Assembly: GCA_963765745.1 (NCBI GenBank) | Contig: CAVXXM010000011.1 | Location: 186,001-250,000, forward strand | Source of the DNA: JAHFPN01 sp963765745 | GTDB lineage: Bacteria; Pseudomonadota; Alphaproteobacteria; Rhizobiales; Xanthobacteraceae | DNA: 64,000 nucleotides | Direction: 5' to 3' | Made by a program: the position numbers and the translations under genes | Shown: positions 17,459 to 26,270 of the stretch, piece after piece | How positions within the stretch are numbered: position 1 is the stretch's first letter | How the letters are laid out: each line of letters starts with the position of its first letter | The notes under the pieces: generated by a model | What the model was told of the DNA's origin: nothing | The model's database searches: none | The model's input: only the letters and a program-made list of their open reading frames with translations

Positions 17459-18127
17459 TCACTGCAGCGGCGTTTCCGAGCCGCCGCGCTGCGCCAGCGC
17501 CATCTCGGTCACCGCGATCAGCGTTTCGGCGCGGGTCTTGAGGTCCGGCGCTTCCAGGAGCGCCTGTTTCTCGCGCGCGCCATAGGGCGACATCATGGAG
17601 AGGCCGTTGACCAGCGCCTCGGTCGGCGCGTTCTTGATGTCGCTCCAGTCGGCCTCCATGCGATTGGCCTCCAGATACGCCTTCAAGGTGCGCATGAGCG
17701 CGGGCCGGTCGACCGCCTCCTCGCCGTGTTGCGGGACGAAGTCGCCGGCGAACGGCGTGAAATCTGCGTGGCATTGGCGGTAGGCCGTCGTTACCGCCAG
17801 CTCGTCCAGGATGCGGAAGCGCGCGATGCCGGTCAACGTAATGAGATAACGCCCGTCGCCGGACTCGGCGAGCTGGGTGATGCGCCCGGCGCAGCCGACC
17901 TTGAACAGCGCCGGCTGCGCGGCGGAAGATTCTCGGCTCTCGTCGGGCTGGATCATGCCGACCACGCGTTCCGCCTTCATCGCGTCGTCGATCATGGCGA
18001 GATAACGTGGCTCGAAAATATTGAGCGGCAGTTCGCCGCGCGGCAGCAGCAGCGCGCCGGCGAGCGGGAAGATCGCAAGCTTGGCCGGCAATTCCGCAGG
18101 CGATCGATAGACCGGGTTCATCGGCAT
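17459..18127 (-). CDS. LON peptidase substrate-binding-domain protein
   Basis: A 222-residue protein made of the Lon N-terminal (LAN/PUA-like) substrate-recognition domain, without the AAA or protease domains. Recognisable segments are LPAKLAIFPLAGALLLPRG, LNIFEPRYLAMIDDA, and the central VGCAGRITQ and YLITLTGIARFRI. Stand-alone LON-domain proteins are common in alphaproteobacteria; their function is unknown. The start is 28 bases after the stop of the thioredoxin-TPR gene, so the two are likely co-transcribed. Confidence 0.88.
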   Translation of the reverse strand: MPMNPVYRSPAELPAKLAIFPLAGALLLPRGELPLNIFEPRYLAMIDDAMKAERVVGMIQPDESRESSAAQPALFKVGCAGRITQLAESGDGRYLITLTGIARFRILDELAVTTAYRQCHADFTPFAGDFVPQHGEEAVDRPALMRTLKAYLEANRMEADWSDIKNAPTEALVNGLSMMSPYGAREKQALLEAPDLKTRAETLIAVTEMALAQRGGSETPLQ

Positions 18128-18155
18128 TGCTGCCTCCCGTTCCGGGACGAAAGCT

Positions 18156-19076
18156 TCACGCGAACAAGATCGAGGAAAGACGGCGTCTTCCCTCGAGCGT
18201 CATGGCGTCGGTCGGCCCCCAGGCTTCGAAGAATTGCACGAGTTGCTTGCGCGCGCCGTCGTCGTTCCATTTGCGGTCGCGCCGCACGATCTCGATCAGA
18301 TGATCGAGCGCCTTGGCGCGCTCGCCCTTGGCGTTGAGCGCGACGGCGAGATCGAAACGCGCCTGATGGTCGGCCGCGTTGGCCGCGAGCTTGGCTTCGA
18401 GCACGCTCACGTCGCCGACTTTCGCGGCCTGATCGGCGAGTTCGAGCGCGGCGCGCGCGGCGGAAAGCGCCGGGTCGTTCTCCTTGCCCTTGGGCACCAG
18501 CGAAAGCGTCTGGCGCGCGGGCTCCAGATTGCCCGCGGCGACATGGGCGCGCGCGAGGCCGCCGAGCGCCCGCACGTTCGCGGGATCCTCCGCGAGCACA
18601 TGGGCGAAGTGATCGGCGGCGCCCGCCGCATCGCCCTCGGCGAGCAATCCTTCGGCGGCTTTGAGAATCTCCGCGAGGTCGGCCCCGGCATCGGCCGCGC
18701 CGCCGCCCTTTGCGAGCGCGCGTTCGATGAAGGCCGCGACCTGGCTCTCGGGCAGCGCGCCGAGGAAGCCGTCGACCGGCTGGCCGTTGGCGAAAGCGAA
18801 TATGGCCGGGATCGACTGGACGCCGAGCTGGCCCGGGATCTGCGGATGCTCGTCGATGTTCATCTTGACGAGCTTCACCTTGCCCTTGGCCGCGCGCACC
18901 ACCTTTTCGAGAATGGGCGTCAGCGTCTTGCACGGGCCGCACCAGGGCGCCCAGAAGTCCACGAGCACAAGACGCTTCTTCGACTCCTCGATCACGTCCT
19001 TCATGAAGGCCTGGGTCGTGGTGTCGGCGACGAGGTCGTCGGCCGCCGGTGCGCCAGGGGCTTGGTTTAATTGCAT
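18156..19076 (-). CDS. Thioredoxin-domain TPR co-chaperone (CnoX/YbbN-like)
   Basis: A 306-residue protein with an N-terminal thioredoxin domain carrying an intact active site Cys46-Gly-Pro-Cys49 (FWAPWCGPCK), followed by TPR-like helical repeats. E. coli CnoX (YbbN) has SxxC instead and works with GroEL and DnaK as a holdase; this one keeps both cysteines and may be redox-active. The start at 19076 follows GGAG. The same frame stays open far upstream through the ProX and amidohydrolase region, but that is chance in high-GC DNA. Confidence 0.9.
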   Translation of the reverse strand: MQLNQAPGAPAADDLVADTTTQAFMKDVIEESKKRLVLVDFWAPWCGPCKTLTPILEKVVRAAKGKVKLVKMNIDEHPQIPGQLGVQSIPAIFAFANGQPVDGFLGALPESQVAAFIERALAKGGGAADAGADLAEILKAAEGLLAEGDAAGAADHFAHVLAEDPANVRALGGLARAHVAAGNLEPARQTLSLVPKGKENDPALSAARAALELADQAAKVGDVSVLEAKLAANAADHQARFDLAVALNAKGERAKALDHLIEIVRRDRKWNDDGARKQLVQFFEAWGPTDAMTLEGRRRLSSILFA

Positions 19077-19165
19077 GATCTGCTCCAAAGCCGCGCGGCT
19101 TCTCGCTCCGCCCCGGCCCGTTCCGCCAATAGATGGGCGGTTTATAGCCGGATTGCAATTGCCGC

Positions 19166-19669
19166 TCATGAGGGCGCGGAAGCGGCGACGATCAGGGGTT
19201 GGTGGCCGGTGGCGGCGAGGAAGCGGAGAAAATCCTCGCGCCCGATCCGGGTGGTGCGCGAATTGATCAGCGGATGAAAATTGATGGTGTCGTGGCGCAT
19301 CAGCGCCTCGTCGAGCACGATGGTGACGAAGTGATCCTTGTCGTTGATCGCGGCGAAGGGGCTGACCGAGCCCGGCTCGATGCCGAGCGCGCTGCGCAGC
19401 AGCTCCGGCTTGCCGAACGAGAACCGGCCGGAGGCGCCGACCTTGGTGTGCAGCCGCTTCAAGTCGACGCTCGCATGCTCCTCGGCGGAGACGAGAAAGA
19501 GACGATCCTTGCGGTCGATCAGGAAGAGGTTCTTGGTGTGACCGCCGGGGATCGTGCCGCGCAGCGCGCGCGACTGCTCGACGGTGAAAAGCGGCGGATG
19601 CTCGACCGTCGTCGTCGAAATGCCGAGCCGGTCGAGCAGGGCGAAGAGGTCTTCGGGCGAGGCGGGCAT
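19166..19669 (-). CDS. Prolyl-tRNA synthetase-associated (ProX/YbaK-type) editing-domain protein
   Basis: A 167-residue free-standing trans-editing domain related to the INS domain of bacterial ProRS. The family deacylates mischarged tRNAs, for example Ala-tRNA-Pro by ProX. Seen: GGHTKNLFLIDRKDRLFLV, the conserved HTKVGASGRFSFG, and VSPFAAINDKDHFVTIVLD. Many alphaproteobacterial ProRS enzymes lack an internal editing domain, which fits a separate editing factor. It lies 89 bases upstream of the thioredoxin-TPR gene on the same strand. Confidence 0.88.
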   Translation of the reverse strand: MPASPEDLFALLDRLGISTTTVEHPPLFTVEQSRALRGTIPGGHTKNLFLIDRKDRLFLVSAEEHASVDLKRLHTKVGASGRFSFGKPELLRSALGIEPGSVSPFAAINDKDHFVTIVLDEALMRHDTINFHPLINSRTTRIGREDFLRFLAATGHQPLIVAASAPS

Positions 19670-19772
19670 GGTGGCTTCTAGCGGGGCGGTGAATGCGGCC
19701 GCAAGCGGGTGGTTGCCTTGTCCGGCCGCTTTGCTCTAGAACCCGCGCTGCGGGGCGCAAGCCCTCATGGAT

Positions 19773-19847
19773 GCGGGTGTAGCTCAGGGGTAGAGCACAA
19801 CCTTGCCAAGGTTGGGGTCGAGGGTTCGAATCCCTTCGCCCGCTCCA
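19773..19847 (+). tRNA. tRNA-Gly(GCC)
   Basis: 75 bases including an encoded CCA. Acceptor stem GCGGGTG pairs with CGCCCGC (one T-G), the D-arm is AGCTCAGGGGTAGAGC, the anticodon arm CAACC-TTGCCAA-GGTTG gives anticodon GCC, and the T-arm contains GGTTCGAATCC. Confidence 0.97.
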
Positions 19848-19881
19848 GTTTCTCTCGAAAATCCGAGATCGCCCGGCGGCT

Positions 19882-20729
19882 CTATTTGGTATAGAGCCGC
19901 GCCGGGTTGTCGACGAGAATTTTCTTCCGCACCGCCTCGTCGGGTGCCCAATCCAGCAGCATGTCGAGCATCCAGGCGTCCTTGGGGATCTTCTCCTTGG
20001 GCGTCGCGACGTAAGGCCAGTTCGAGGCCCACAGCATGCGCTCGGGGGCATGCCTTGACGAGCGCTTTGGCGATCGCGCCGACGTCGTCGTAGTTCGGCG
20101 GGCCGATCTTCGAGGTCTCGTAGGGCGCCGAGAGCTTCACATAGAAGCGGCCGGTATCGACCACGCGCAGGAACGCCTTGAACGCCGGCGTCGTCGGGCG
20201 TCACCGGCTCGATGAATTTCCCGACGTGGTCGATGACGATGGTGCCGGGCAGCCGCTTCAGCATTTCCTCGCGCGCCGGGAACTCGCGGCCGTCGAATTG
20301 CACGATGGCGTGCCAGCCCAGGCGCTGGATGCGCGCGGTGAGCGGCGCCACCATCTCCCATTTCAGGAAGCCGCCGGCGAAGAAAAAGAACCGCAGGCCG
20401 CGGATGCCGGCCGCATGCAGCCGCTCGAGCTCGGCGTCGGTGACGCTGTCGTCGGCCACCGCGATGCCGCGCGAGTCCGGGCCCATCATCTGCATCGCCG
20501 CGATGGTGCAGCTATTGTCCTTGCCGTAGGCGGAGGGCTGCACCACGACGGTGTGCGCGATGCCCAGATTCTTGCGCACCTTCAGGTATTCGGCAGTCGG
20601 CGCGTCGTGCGGCTTGGAGACCGCAGTCGGCGCGATCGCATAGCCCGGCTCGTAGACGTGCATATGCACGTCCCAAGTGCCGGGGGGCGCTTTCAGACGC
20701 GGGGCGGGCTGGTTTTCCGGGGTGCTCAT
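19882..20729 (-). CDS. Amidohydrolase family (TIM-barrel) protein, frameshifted at about 20195 and 20052
   Basis: Metal-dependent hydrolase of the amidohydrolase-2/LigI-like family, about 280 residues once joined. The start (MSTPENQPAP) is followed by the metal motif DVHMHVYEP, then HAIVQFDGREFP, VIDHVGKF, KLSAPYETSK and the C-terminal LWASNWPYVATPKE, ending in NPARLYTK. Two one-base insertions break the frame: an extra G near 20195 and an extra C in a five-base run near 20052. Relatives hydrolyse lactones of dicarboxylates (4-sulfomuconolactone, 2-pyrone-4,6-dicarboxylate). The substrate here is unknown. Both breaks look like homopolymer errors. Confidence 0.82.
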
Positions 20730-20793
20730 GGCGCTTGCGTAACAACGGGCTCGCGCGGCGACAACCTGAATCTCGCGGCGTGGAATGAAATCA

Positions 20794-22521
20794 TCAATGC
20801 CCTGCGGCGAGCGCGCCGAGGCGCCGCTCGTCGGCCACGCCGACGAGGCCTTCGGGCGTCGCCAGGATCGAGTGCGCCGCACCGCCCGGCGGCCGCACGG
20901 CGAACTTGTGGCCGCGGGCCTCGAGCGCGCGGATGATCTCGGGCGCGAACCCCGCTTCGATCGTCGCTTCGTCGGGCAGCCATTGGTGATGGATGCGCGG
21001 CATGGCGATGGCGTCGCCGAGCGGCATTTCGAACTCGATCACGTTCAGGAGCACCTGCAACACGGTGGTGATGATGCGGCTGCCGCCCGGCGAGCCGGTG
21101 ACCAGGAACGGCTTGCCGTCCTTGAGCACGATCGTCGGGCTCATGGAAGACAACGGCCGCTTGCCTGGGCCGGGCGCGTTGGCGTCGCCGCCGAGCAGCC
21201 CGAAGGCGTTCATGGCGCCGGGCTTGGCGGCGAAATCGTCGAGCTCGTTGTTCAAGAGAAAGCCCGCGCCTTCGACCACCAGGCCGAGGCCGTAGTTGAA
21301 ATTGAGCGTGTAGGTATTGGCCACCGCGTTGCCGTATTGATCGACGATCGAGAAATGCGCGGTCTGGTCGCCTTCGCGCGGCGCGGGATTGCCGGCGCCG
21401 ATCTCGGCGGCGGTCTTGGCGCGCTTGGGATCGATGTTGGCGCGCCGGGTCGCGGCGTAGGGCTTCGAAATCAGGCTCTGCAGCGGCACTTTCACGAAGT
21501 CGGGATCGCCGAGAAAGACCGCGCGGTCGGCATAGGCGAGCTTCATGGCCTCGACCATCAAGTGCAGCGCCTCGGGGCTGCCGGCTTTCAACGCGCGCAA
21601 GGGAAAGCCCTCGAGAATATTCAGCATCTCGATGATGTGCACGCCGCCGGAGGAGGGCGGCGACATGGAAGCGATCTCAAGGCCTCGATAGGCGCCGCGC
21701 ACCGGCGTGCGAATCGTCGGCCTATATTTCCTGAGATCGTCGAGCGTCATGACGCCGCCGGTGGTGCGGATCGCGGCCACGGTCTTCTCAGCAACCGGGC
21801 CCTCATAGAAGGCGCGCGGGCCAGCTGTAGCGATGAGTGCGAGCGTGTCGGCAAGGTCGGTCTGCACCAGCCGGTCACCGGGGGCGAGCGCGCTGTTGTC
21901 GGGCTTTAGAAAAATCTTCGCCGACGATGGCCAGCGCGCCAGCCGCGCGGCCGCGCGCGGCAGCGTCGCCGCCACGTCGCCTTCGATCGCGATGCCCTCG
22001 CGCGCGAGCTTGATCGCGGGCGCCAGCAGCTCGGCGAGCGTGAACTTGCCCGAGCCATAGCGCTCGAGCGCCAGTGCCAGGCCCGCGACCGAGCCCGGCA
22101 CGCCGACGCCAAGCGCCGAGTTCCTCGATTTCTCCGGGTCGGCCTCGCCTCTGGCGTCGAGGAAGCTCTCGCGCGTGATCGCTTGCGGCGCGGTCTCGCG
22201 ATAATCGATGGCGATGGTTTCGTTGCGGGCGGCCAGATGCACCAGCATGAAGCCGCCGCCGCCGATATTGCCGGCGTCGGGCTGAGTGACCGCCAGCGCA
22301 AAGGCGACGGCCACCGCGGCATCGACTGCGTTGCCGCCCGCCTTCAGGATATCGACGCCGATCATGGTGGCGTGGCGCTCGGGGCCGGCGACCATGCCGT
22401 GGCGCGCCAGCGCGGGCTTGGCCGAAAACAGCGGCTGCGCCGCCTGTGCACGGGCGACGTTCGGAAATAGAAGAAGTGCGACAAACGCGAATGCCGCAAG
22501 TCGGCCGACCCCGAGGTTCAT
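20794..22521 (-). CDS. ggt: Gamma-glutamyltransferase
   Basis: A 575-residue periplasmic Ntn-hydrolase proenzyme that cleaves glutathione and other gamma-glutamyl compounds and self-cleaves before a catalytic threonine. A signal peptide (about 1-25, ending ARAQA) is clear. The nucleophile lies in GDQTAHFSIVD, and the small-subunit signatures KRPLSSMSPTIV and TGSPGGSRIITT are intact. The start at 22521 (MNLGVG) is set by the signal peptide; the in-frame ATG at 22695 would run into the upstream gene. It is 31 bases downstream of the AhpD-like gene. Confidence 0.95.
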   Translation of the reverse strand: MNLGVGRLAAFAFVALLLFPNVARAQAAQPLFSAKPALARHGMVAGPERHATMIGVDILKAGGNAVDAAVAVAFALAVTQPDAGNIGGGGFMLVHLAARNETIAIDYRETAPQAITRESFLDARGEADPEKSRNSALGVGVPGSVAGLALALERYGSGKFTLAELLAPAIKLAREGIAIEGDVAATLPRAAARLARWPSSAKIFLKPDNSALAPGDRLVQTDLADTLALIATAGPRAFYEGPVAEKTVAAIRTTGGVMTLDDLRKYRPTIRTPVRGAYRGLEIASMSPPSSGGVHIIEMLNILEGFPLRALKAGSPEALHLMVEAMKLAYADRAVFLGDPDFVKVPLQSLISKPYAATRRANIDPKRAKTAAEIGAGNPAPREGDQTAHFSIVDQYGNAVANTYTLNFNYGLGLVVEGAGFLLNNELDDFAAKPGAMNAFGLLGGDANAPGPGKRPLSSMSPTIVLKDGKPFLVTGSPGGSRIITTVLQVLLNVIEFEMPLGDAIAMPRIHHQWLPDEATIEAGFAPEIIRALEARGHKFAVRPPGGAAHSILATPEGLVGVADERRLGALAAGH

Positions 22522-22552
22522 ATCGATTTCCCGATATCGCGCCAGCGCCGCT

Positions 22553-23134
22553 TCAGCGCTGCATCGAATAATACTCGCGATTGGGTTCTTTTGCGGTCGC
22601 ACTGGAAACGCGGTTCGACATGGCAAAGAAGCCCGCCACCGCCGCGATGTCCCAGATATCGCGCTCGGAGAAGCCGGCCTTGCGGAGCGCCGCACGGTCT
22701 TCCTCCTCGATCAACCAGGGCGTCTCGGTGAGCTTCCAGCAAAAATCGAGCATGGCGCGGGTGCGGGTGTCGAGTTTGGCCGCGCGATAATTGGCGACCA
22801 GCGTTTCGGCAAGCACCGGATCGCCGGACAGTCGCCGCACCGTGGCGCCGTGCGCGACCAGGCAATAATGGCAATGATTGGCGCACGACACGACGACAGC
22901 AATCATCTCCCGCTCGAGCTTGGAAAGCCCCGAGGGCGCGAGCATCAAGTCGTCGGCCATCGCGACGAACGCCTTGAGTTTGGCGAGATCGAACGAATAG
23001 GCGTGCAGCACGTTGGGCACGAAGCCGAGCTTCTCCTCGCACTTAGTGAAATATGCCTGCATCGCCGCGTCGAGCGGTCCGGGCGCAAGCTCCAGCGCCA
23101 TTACTCGCCCTTGCGGCGCTTTCTTCTCGGCCAT
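22553..23134 (-). CDS. Peroxidase-related AhpD/CMD-like protein
   Basis: A 193-residue carboxymuconolactone-decarboxylase/AhpD-superfamily protein of the peroxidase-related type. The redox motif Cys88-His-Tyr-Cys91 with His95 (NHCHYCLVAHG) matches the AhpD active site, which passes electrons to a peroxiredoxin. It is upstream of ggt on the same strand; both could serve thiol handling, but that is inference from position. It is divergent from the MFS gene. Confidence 0.87.
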   Translation of the reverse strand: MAEKKAPQGRVMALELAPGPLDAAMQAYFTKCEEKLGFVPNVLHAYSFDLAKLKAFVAMADDLMLAPSGLSKLEREMIAVVVSCANHCHYCLVAHGATVRRLSGDPVLAETLVANYRAAKLDTRTRAMLDFCWKLTETPWLIEEEDRAALRKAGFSERDIWDIAAVAGFFAMSNRVSSATAKEPNREYYSMQR

Positions 23135-23192
23135 GACCTTATCCTCCGCTCTCTCGGCGGCAGCAGGCTAGCAGCCGCAACGCCGAGGGAGA

Positions 23193-24641
23193 ATGCCGGG
23201 CCTCGACAGCGCGGCCGATCCGGTCGAATCTGCCGCCCGCATGAATTCCGGCCCAAACGATCCAGCATCCGCCCGCTCCGCCTCGCGTCTGGCGATCGCG
23301 GGCTGGGTGATGTTCGACTGGGCCTGCCAGCCGTTCTTTACGTTGATCATAACCTTCGTTTACGCGCCCTATTTCGCGTCGGCGGTGGTGGGCGATGCGG
23401 TGCACGGCCAGGCGCTCTGGGGTTTTGCCACCGGCGCCGCGGGCATTTTCATCGCGCTCTTCTCACCCGTGCTCGGCGCCATCGCCGACGCCACCGGACG
23501 GCGCAAGCCGTGGATCGCTGCATTCGGGATACTGCTGGTCGTAGGCTCCACGTTGCTCTGGTTCGGCAAGTCCGGCGATGCCTCGACGATTCCGATCGTG
23601 CTCATGGCCTTCGTCATCGGCGCGATCGGCGTCGAGTTCGCGACCGTATTCAACAATTCGATGATGCCGAGCCTGGTGCCGAAGGAGCGTCTCGGCCGGC
23701 TCTCCGGCCTCGGTTGGGGCATGGGCTATGTGGGCGGGCTGGTTTCGCTCGTGGTCGCGCTCGGTTTCCTCGCGGCAAATCCGGTGACCGGAAAGACGCT
23801 CTTCGGTCTCACGCCGCTGTTCGGTCTGGACCCGGTGTTGCGCGAGGGCGACCGGGTGACCGGGCCGCTCACCGCGCTCTGGTTCATCGTCTTCGTGCTG
23901 CCGTTGTTCCTGTTCACACCGGACGGCGCGCGCGGGCTGCCGCTAGCGCGGGCGATCGGATCGGGCTGGGCCGCGATCCGCGAAACGTTCCGCGAAGCGC
24001 GCCGTCACCGGAATCTCGGGCTCTTTCTTCTGGCCAACATGATTTATGCCGACGGGCTGGTGGCGCTGTTCGCCTTCGGCGGCATCTATGCGGTCGGCAC
24101 CTTCGGGTGGCACACGATCGAGCTCGGCATTTTCGGAATCCTGCTCACGATCACCGGCACGATCGGCGCCATCTCGGGCGGTTGGCTCGACGACCGCTTT
24201 GGGCCGAAGCGGGTGATCCTGGGCGCGCTCCTGCTTCTGCTGCTTGCGACCGCAACGATCCTTTCCGTCGAGCGCGACAAGATTCTATTCGTGATCGCGG
24301 TGACGCCGCCCGTGACCGGCGGCGGTCTGTTCGGGAGCGCGGCGGAGAAGCTTTATCTCGCGCTCGGGTTGTTGATCGGGTTGGCGGCGGGCCCGCTGCA
24401 GGCGGCTTCGCGCACGCTGCTGGTGCGGCTGGCGCCGCAAGAAAAACTGGCCGAGTTTTTCGGCCTGTTCGCGCTGTCGGGAAAGATCACTTCGTTCGCG
24501 GCTCCAACACTGGTCGCGACGGTGACGGCGCTGACCGTGAGCCAGAAAGCGGGTGTCTCGGTTCTGCTCGTATTCTTCACCGTCGGCGCGCTGCTGCTCG
24601 CGCGCGTGCGGATCAATGGCGGAAGTGCCGGACGCCGGTGA
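23193..24641 (+). CDS. MFS transporter, UMF1 (Atg22-like) type
   Basis: A 482-residue major facilitator protein with about twelve membrane helices. The N-terminal FDWACQPFFTLIITFVYAPYFA and the later PLQAASRTLLVRLAPQEKLAEFFGLFALSGK are hallmarks of the UMF1/Atg22-like family, whose bacterial substrates are unknown. An alternative start lies at 23241. The 3' end overlaps the purH 3' end tail-to-tail by 29 bases. Confidence 0.88.
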   Translation: MPGLDSAADPVESAARMNSGPNDPASARSASRLAIAGWVMFDWACQPFFTLIITFVYAPYFASAVVGDAVHGQALWGFATGAAGIFIALFSPVLGAIADATGRRKPWIAAFGILLVVGSTLLWFGKSGDASTIPIVLMAFVIGAIGVEFATVFNNSMMPSLVPKERLGRLSGLGWGMGYVGGLVSLVVALGFLAANPVTGKTLFGLTPLFGLDPVLREGDRVTGPLTALWFIVFVLPLFLFTPDGARGLPLARAIGSGWAAIRETFREARRHRNLGLFLLANMIYADGLVALFAFGGIYAVGTFGWHTIELGIFGILLTITGTIGAISGGWLDDRFGPKRVILGALLLLLLATATILSVERDKILFVIAVTPPVTGGGLFGSAAEKLYLALGLLIGLAAGPLQAASRTLLVRLAPQEKLAEFFGLFALSGKITSFAAPTLVATVTALTVSQKAGVSVLLVFFTVGALLLARVRINGGSAGRR

Positions 24642-26202
24642 ACACCATGGCGATGCCGGCTTTGTCGGCGGCGGCGATCACTTCCTCGTCGCGGATCGAG
24701 CCGCCGGGCTGAATGACGGCGGTGGCCCCGGCCTCGATCGCGGCTAACAGCCCGTCGGCAAAGGGAAAAAAGGCGTCGGAAGCCACCACCGAGCCCCGCG
24801 TCGGCGCCTCCTTTTTTCCCGCCGCTTTTGCCGCATCGAGCGCTTTCAGCGCGGCGATGCGCGCGGCGTCGACCCGGCTCATCTGACCGGCGCCGATGCC
24901 GACCGTGGCGCCGTCTTTGGCATAGACGATGGTGTTCGACTTCACGTGCTTGGCCACGCGGAAGGCGAACTTCAGATCAGAAAGCTCGCGCGCGGTCGGC
25001 GCGCGCTTGGTCACGATCTTGGGTTCGATGTCGTCGATCGAAGCGTCATCGCGCGATTGCACCAGCATGCCGCCGGCGACGGACTTGAAGACGATACCCT
25101 TGGCGCGCGGATCAGGCAGGCCGCCGGCGAGCAGCAGCCGTAAGTTCTTTTTATTGCCAACGATGCGGATCGCCTCTTCGCTGGCGTCGGGCGCGATGAT
25201 GACTTCGGTGAAAATCTCGACGATGGCGCGTGCGGCTTCGGCATCGAGCGGCCGGTTCAGCGCGACGATGCCGCCGAACGCCGAGACCGGATCGCATGCC
25301 AGCGCTTTCTTGTAGGCGTCGAGCAGCGAGCCGCCTTCGGCGACGCCACACGGATTGGCGTGCTTGACGATAACGACGGCCGCCGTGCGCTTCGGGTCGA
25401 ATTCGGCGGCGCATTCATAGGCCGCGTCGGTGTCGTTGATGTTGTTGTAGGAAAGCTCCTTGCCCTGCAGCTGCCGCGCGGTGGCGACGCCGAAGCGCCG
25501 GTCCAGCCCTGAGTAGAACGCCGCCTCCTGGTGCGGGTTCTCGCCATACCTCAATTTTTCCACGAGCTTGCCGCCGAAGGCGCGCCAGACCGGCGCGCTC
25601 TCGCCGGTTTCGTTCGAGAGCCAGTTCGAAATCGCCGCGTCGTAGGCGGCGGTGCGCGCATAGGCCTTGGCGGCGAGGCGGCGGCGAAGCGTCAGCGAAG
25701 TGCCGCCGCGCGCTTCGATCTCCTTCAGCACTTCTCCGTAGTCGGCGGGGTCGACCACCACGGTCACGTCATTGTGGTTCTTGGCCGCCGCGCGCACCAA
25801 TGCCGGACCGCCGATGTCGATATTCTCGACGCGGTCGGCAAACGAAGAATCCTTCAGCAGCGTCTGCTCGAACGGATAGAGATTCACCACCACGAGATCG
25901 ATCGGCTGGATCGCGTGCTCGCGCAGCGAAGCCTGGTGGCCCGCATCGTCGCGGATCGCGAGAATGCCGCCATGCACCTTGGGATGCAGCGTCTTCACCC
26001 GGCCATCCATCATTTCGGGAAAGCCGGTGAACTCGGAGACTTCCAGCACCTTCAGGCCCGCTTCGAGGAGGGCTTTCCGCGTGCCGCCGGTCGAGACCAG
26101 GACCACGCCGCGGCCCGAGAGAGCGCGAGCGAATTCGGCTAAGCCGGTCTTGTCGGAGACGGAGAGAAGCGCGCGGGCAATGGGGCGGACGCGTTCGGGC
26201 AT
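24613..26202 (-). CDS. purH: Bifunctional AICAR formyltransferase/IMP cyclohydrolase PurH
   Basis: A 529-residue enzyme for the last two steps of IMP synthesis. The N-terminal methylglyoxal-synthase-like IMP cyclohydrolase domain (ALLSVSDKTGLAEFAR, VSTGGTRKALLEAG, MMDGRVKTLHPKVHGGIL) is followed by the formyltransferase domain (RYGENPHQEAAFY, LSYNNINDTDAA, VKHANPCGVAEG), with the terminal QPGGSIRDEEVIAAAD and GVRHFRH. It is intact and of normal length. Conserved order htpX-rsmB-heparinase-purH precedes it on the same strand. Confidence 0.98.
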   Translation of the reverse strand: MPERVRPIARALLSVSDKTGLAEFARALSGRGVVLVSTGGTRKALLEAGLKVLEVSEFTGFPEMMDGRVKTLHPKVHGGILAIRDDAGHQASLREHAIQPIDLVVVNLYPFEQTLLKDSSFADRVENIDIGGPALVRAAAKNHNDVTVVVDPADYGEVLKEIEARGGTSLTLRRRLAAKAYARTAAYDAAISNWLSNETGESAPVWRAFGGKLVEKLRYGENPHQEAAFYSGLDRRFGVATARQLQGKELSYNNINDTDAAYECAAEFDPKRTAAVVIVKHANPCGVAEGGSLLDAYKKALACDPVSAFGGIVALNRPLDAEAARAIVEIFTEVIIAPDASEEAIRIVGNKKNLRLLLAGGLPDPRAKGIVFKSVAGGMLVQSRDDASIDDIEPKIVTKRAPTARELSDLKFAFRVAKHVKSNTIVYAKDGATVGIGAGQMSRVDAARIAALKALDAAKAAGKKEAPTRGSVVASDAFFPFADGLLAAIEAGATAVIQPGGSIRDEEVIAAADKAGIAMVFTGVRHFRH

Positions 26203-26270
26203 CGGCCTGCTCGGTGAACAGGGCGTCGCAATAGCACGGAGCAGGCGAACAAGAAACGGCCGTCAACGCC

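Noticed and set aside
18156..20882. A 908-codon open frame on the minus strand that joins amidohydrolase, ProX-region and thioredoxin-TPR sequences
   Set aside because: Only the two ends match real proteins. The middle is the wrong frame of the ProX-like gene and the tRNA-Gly region, and the thioredoxin gene has its own Shine-Dalgarno and start at 19076.
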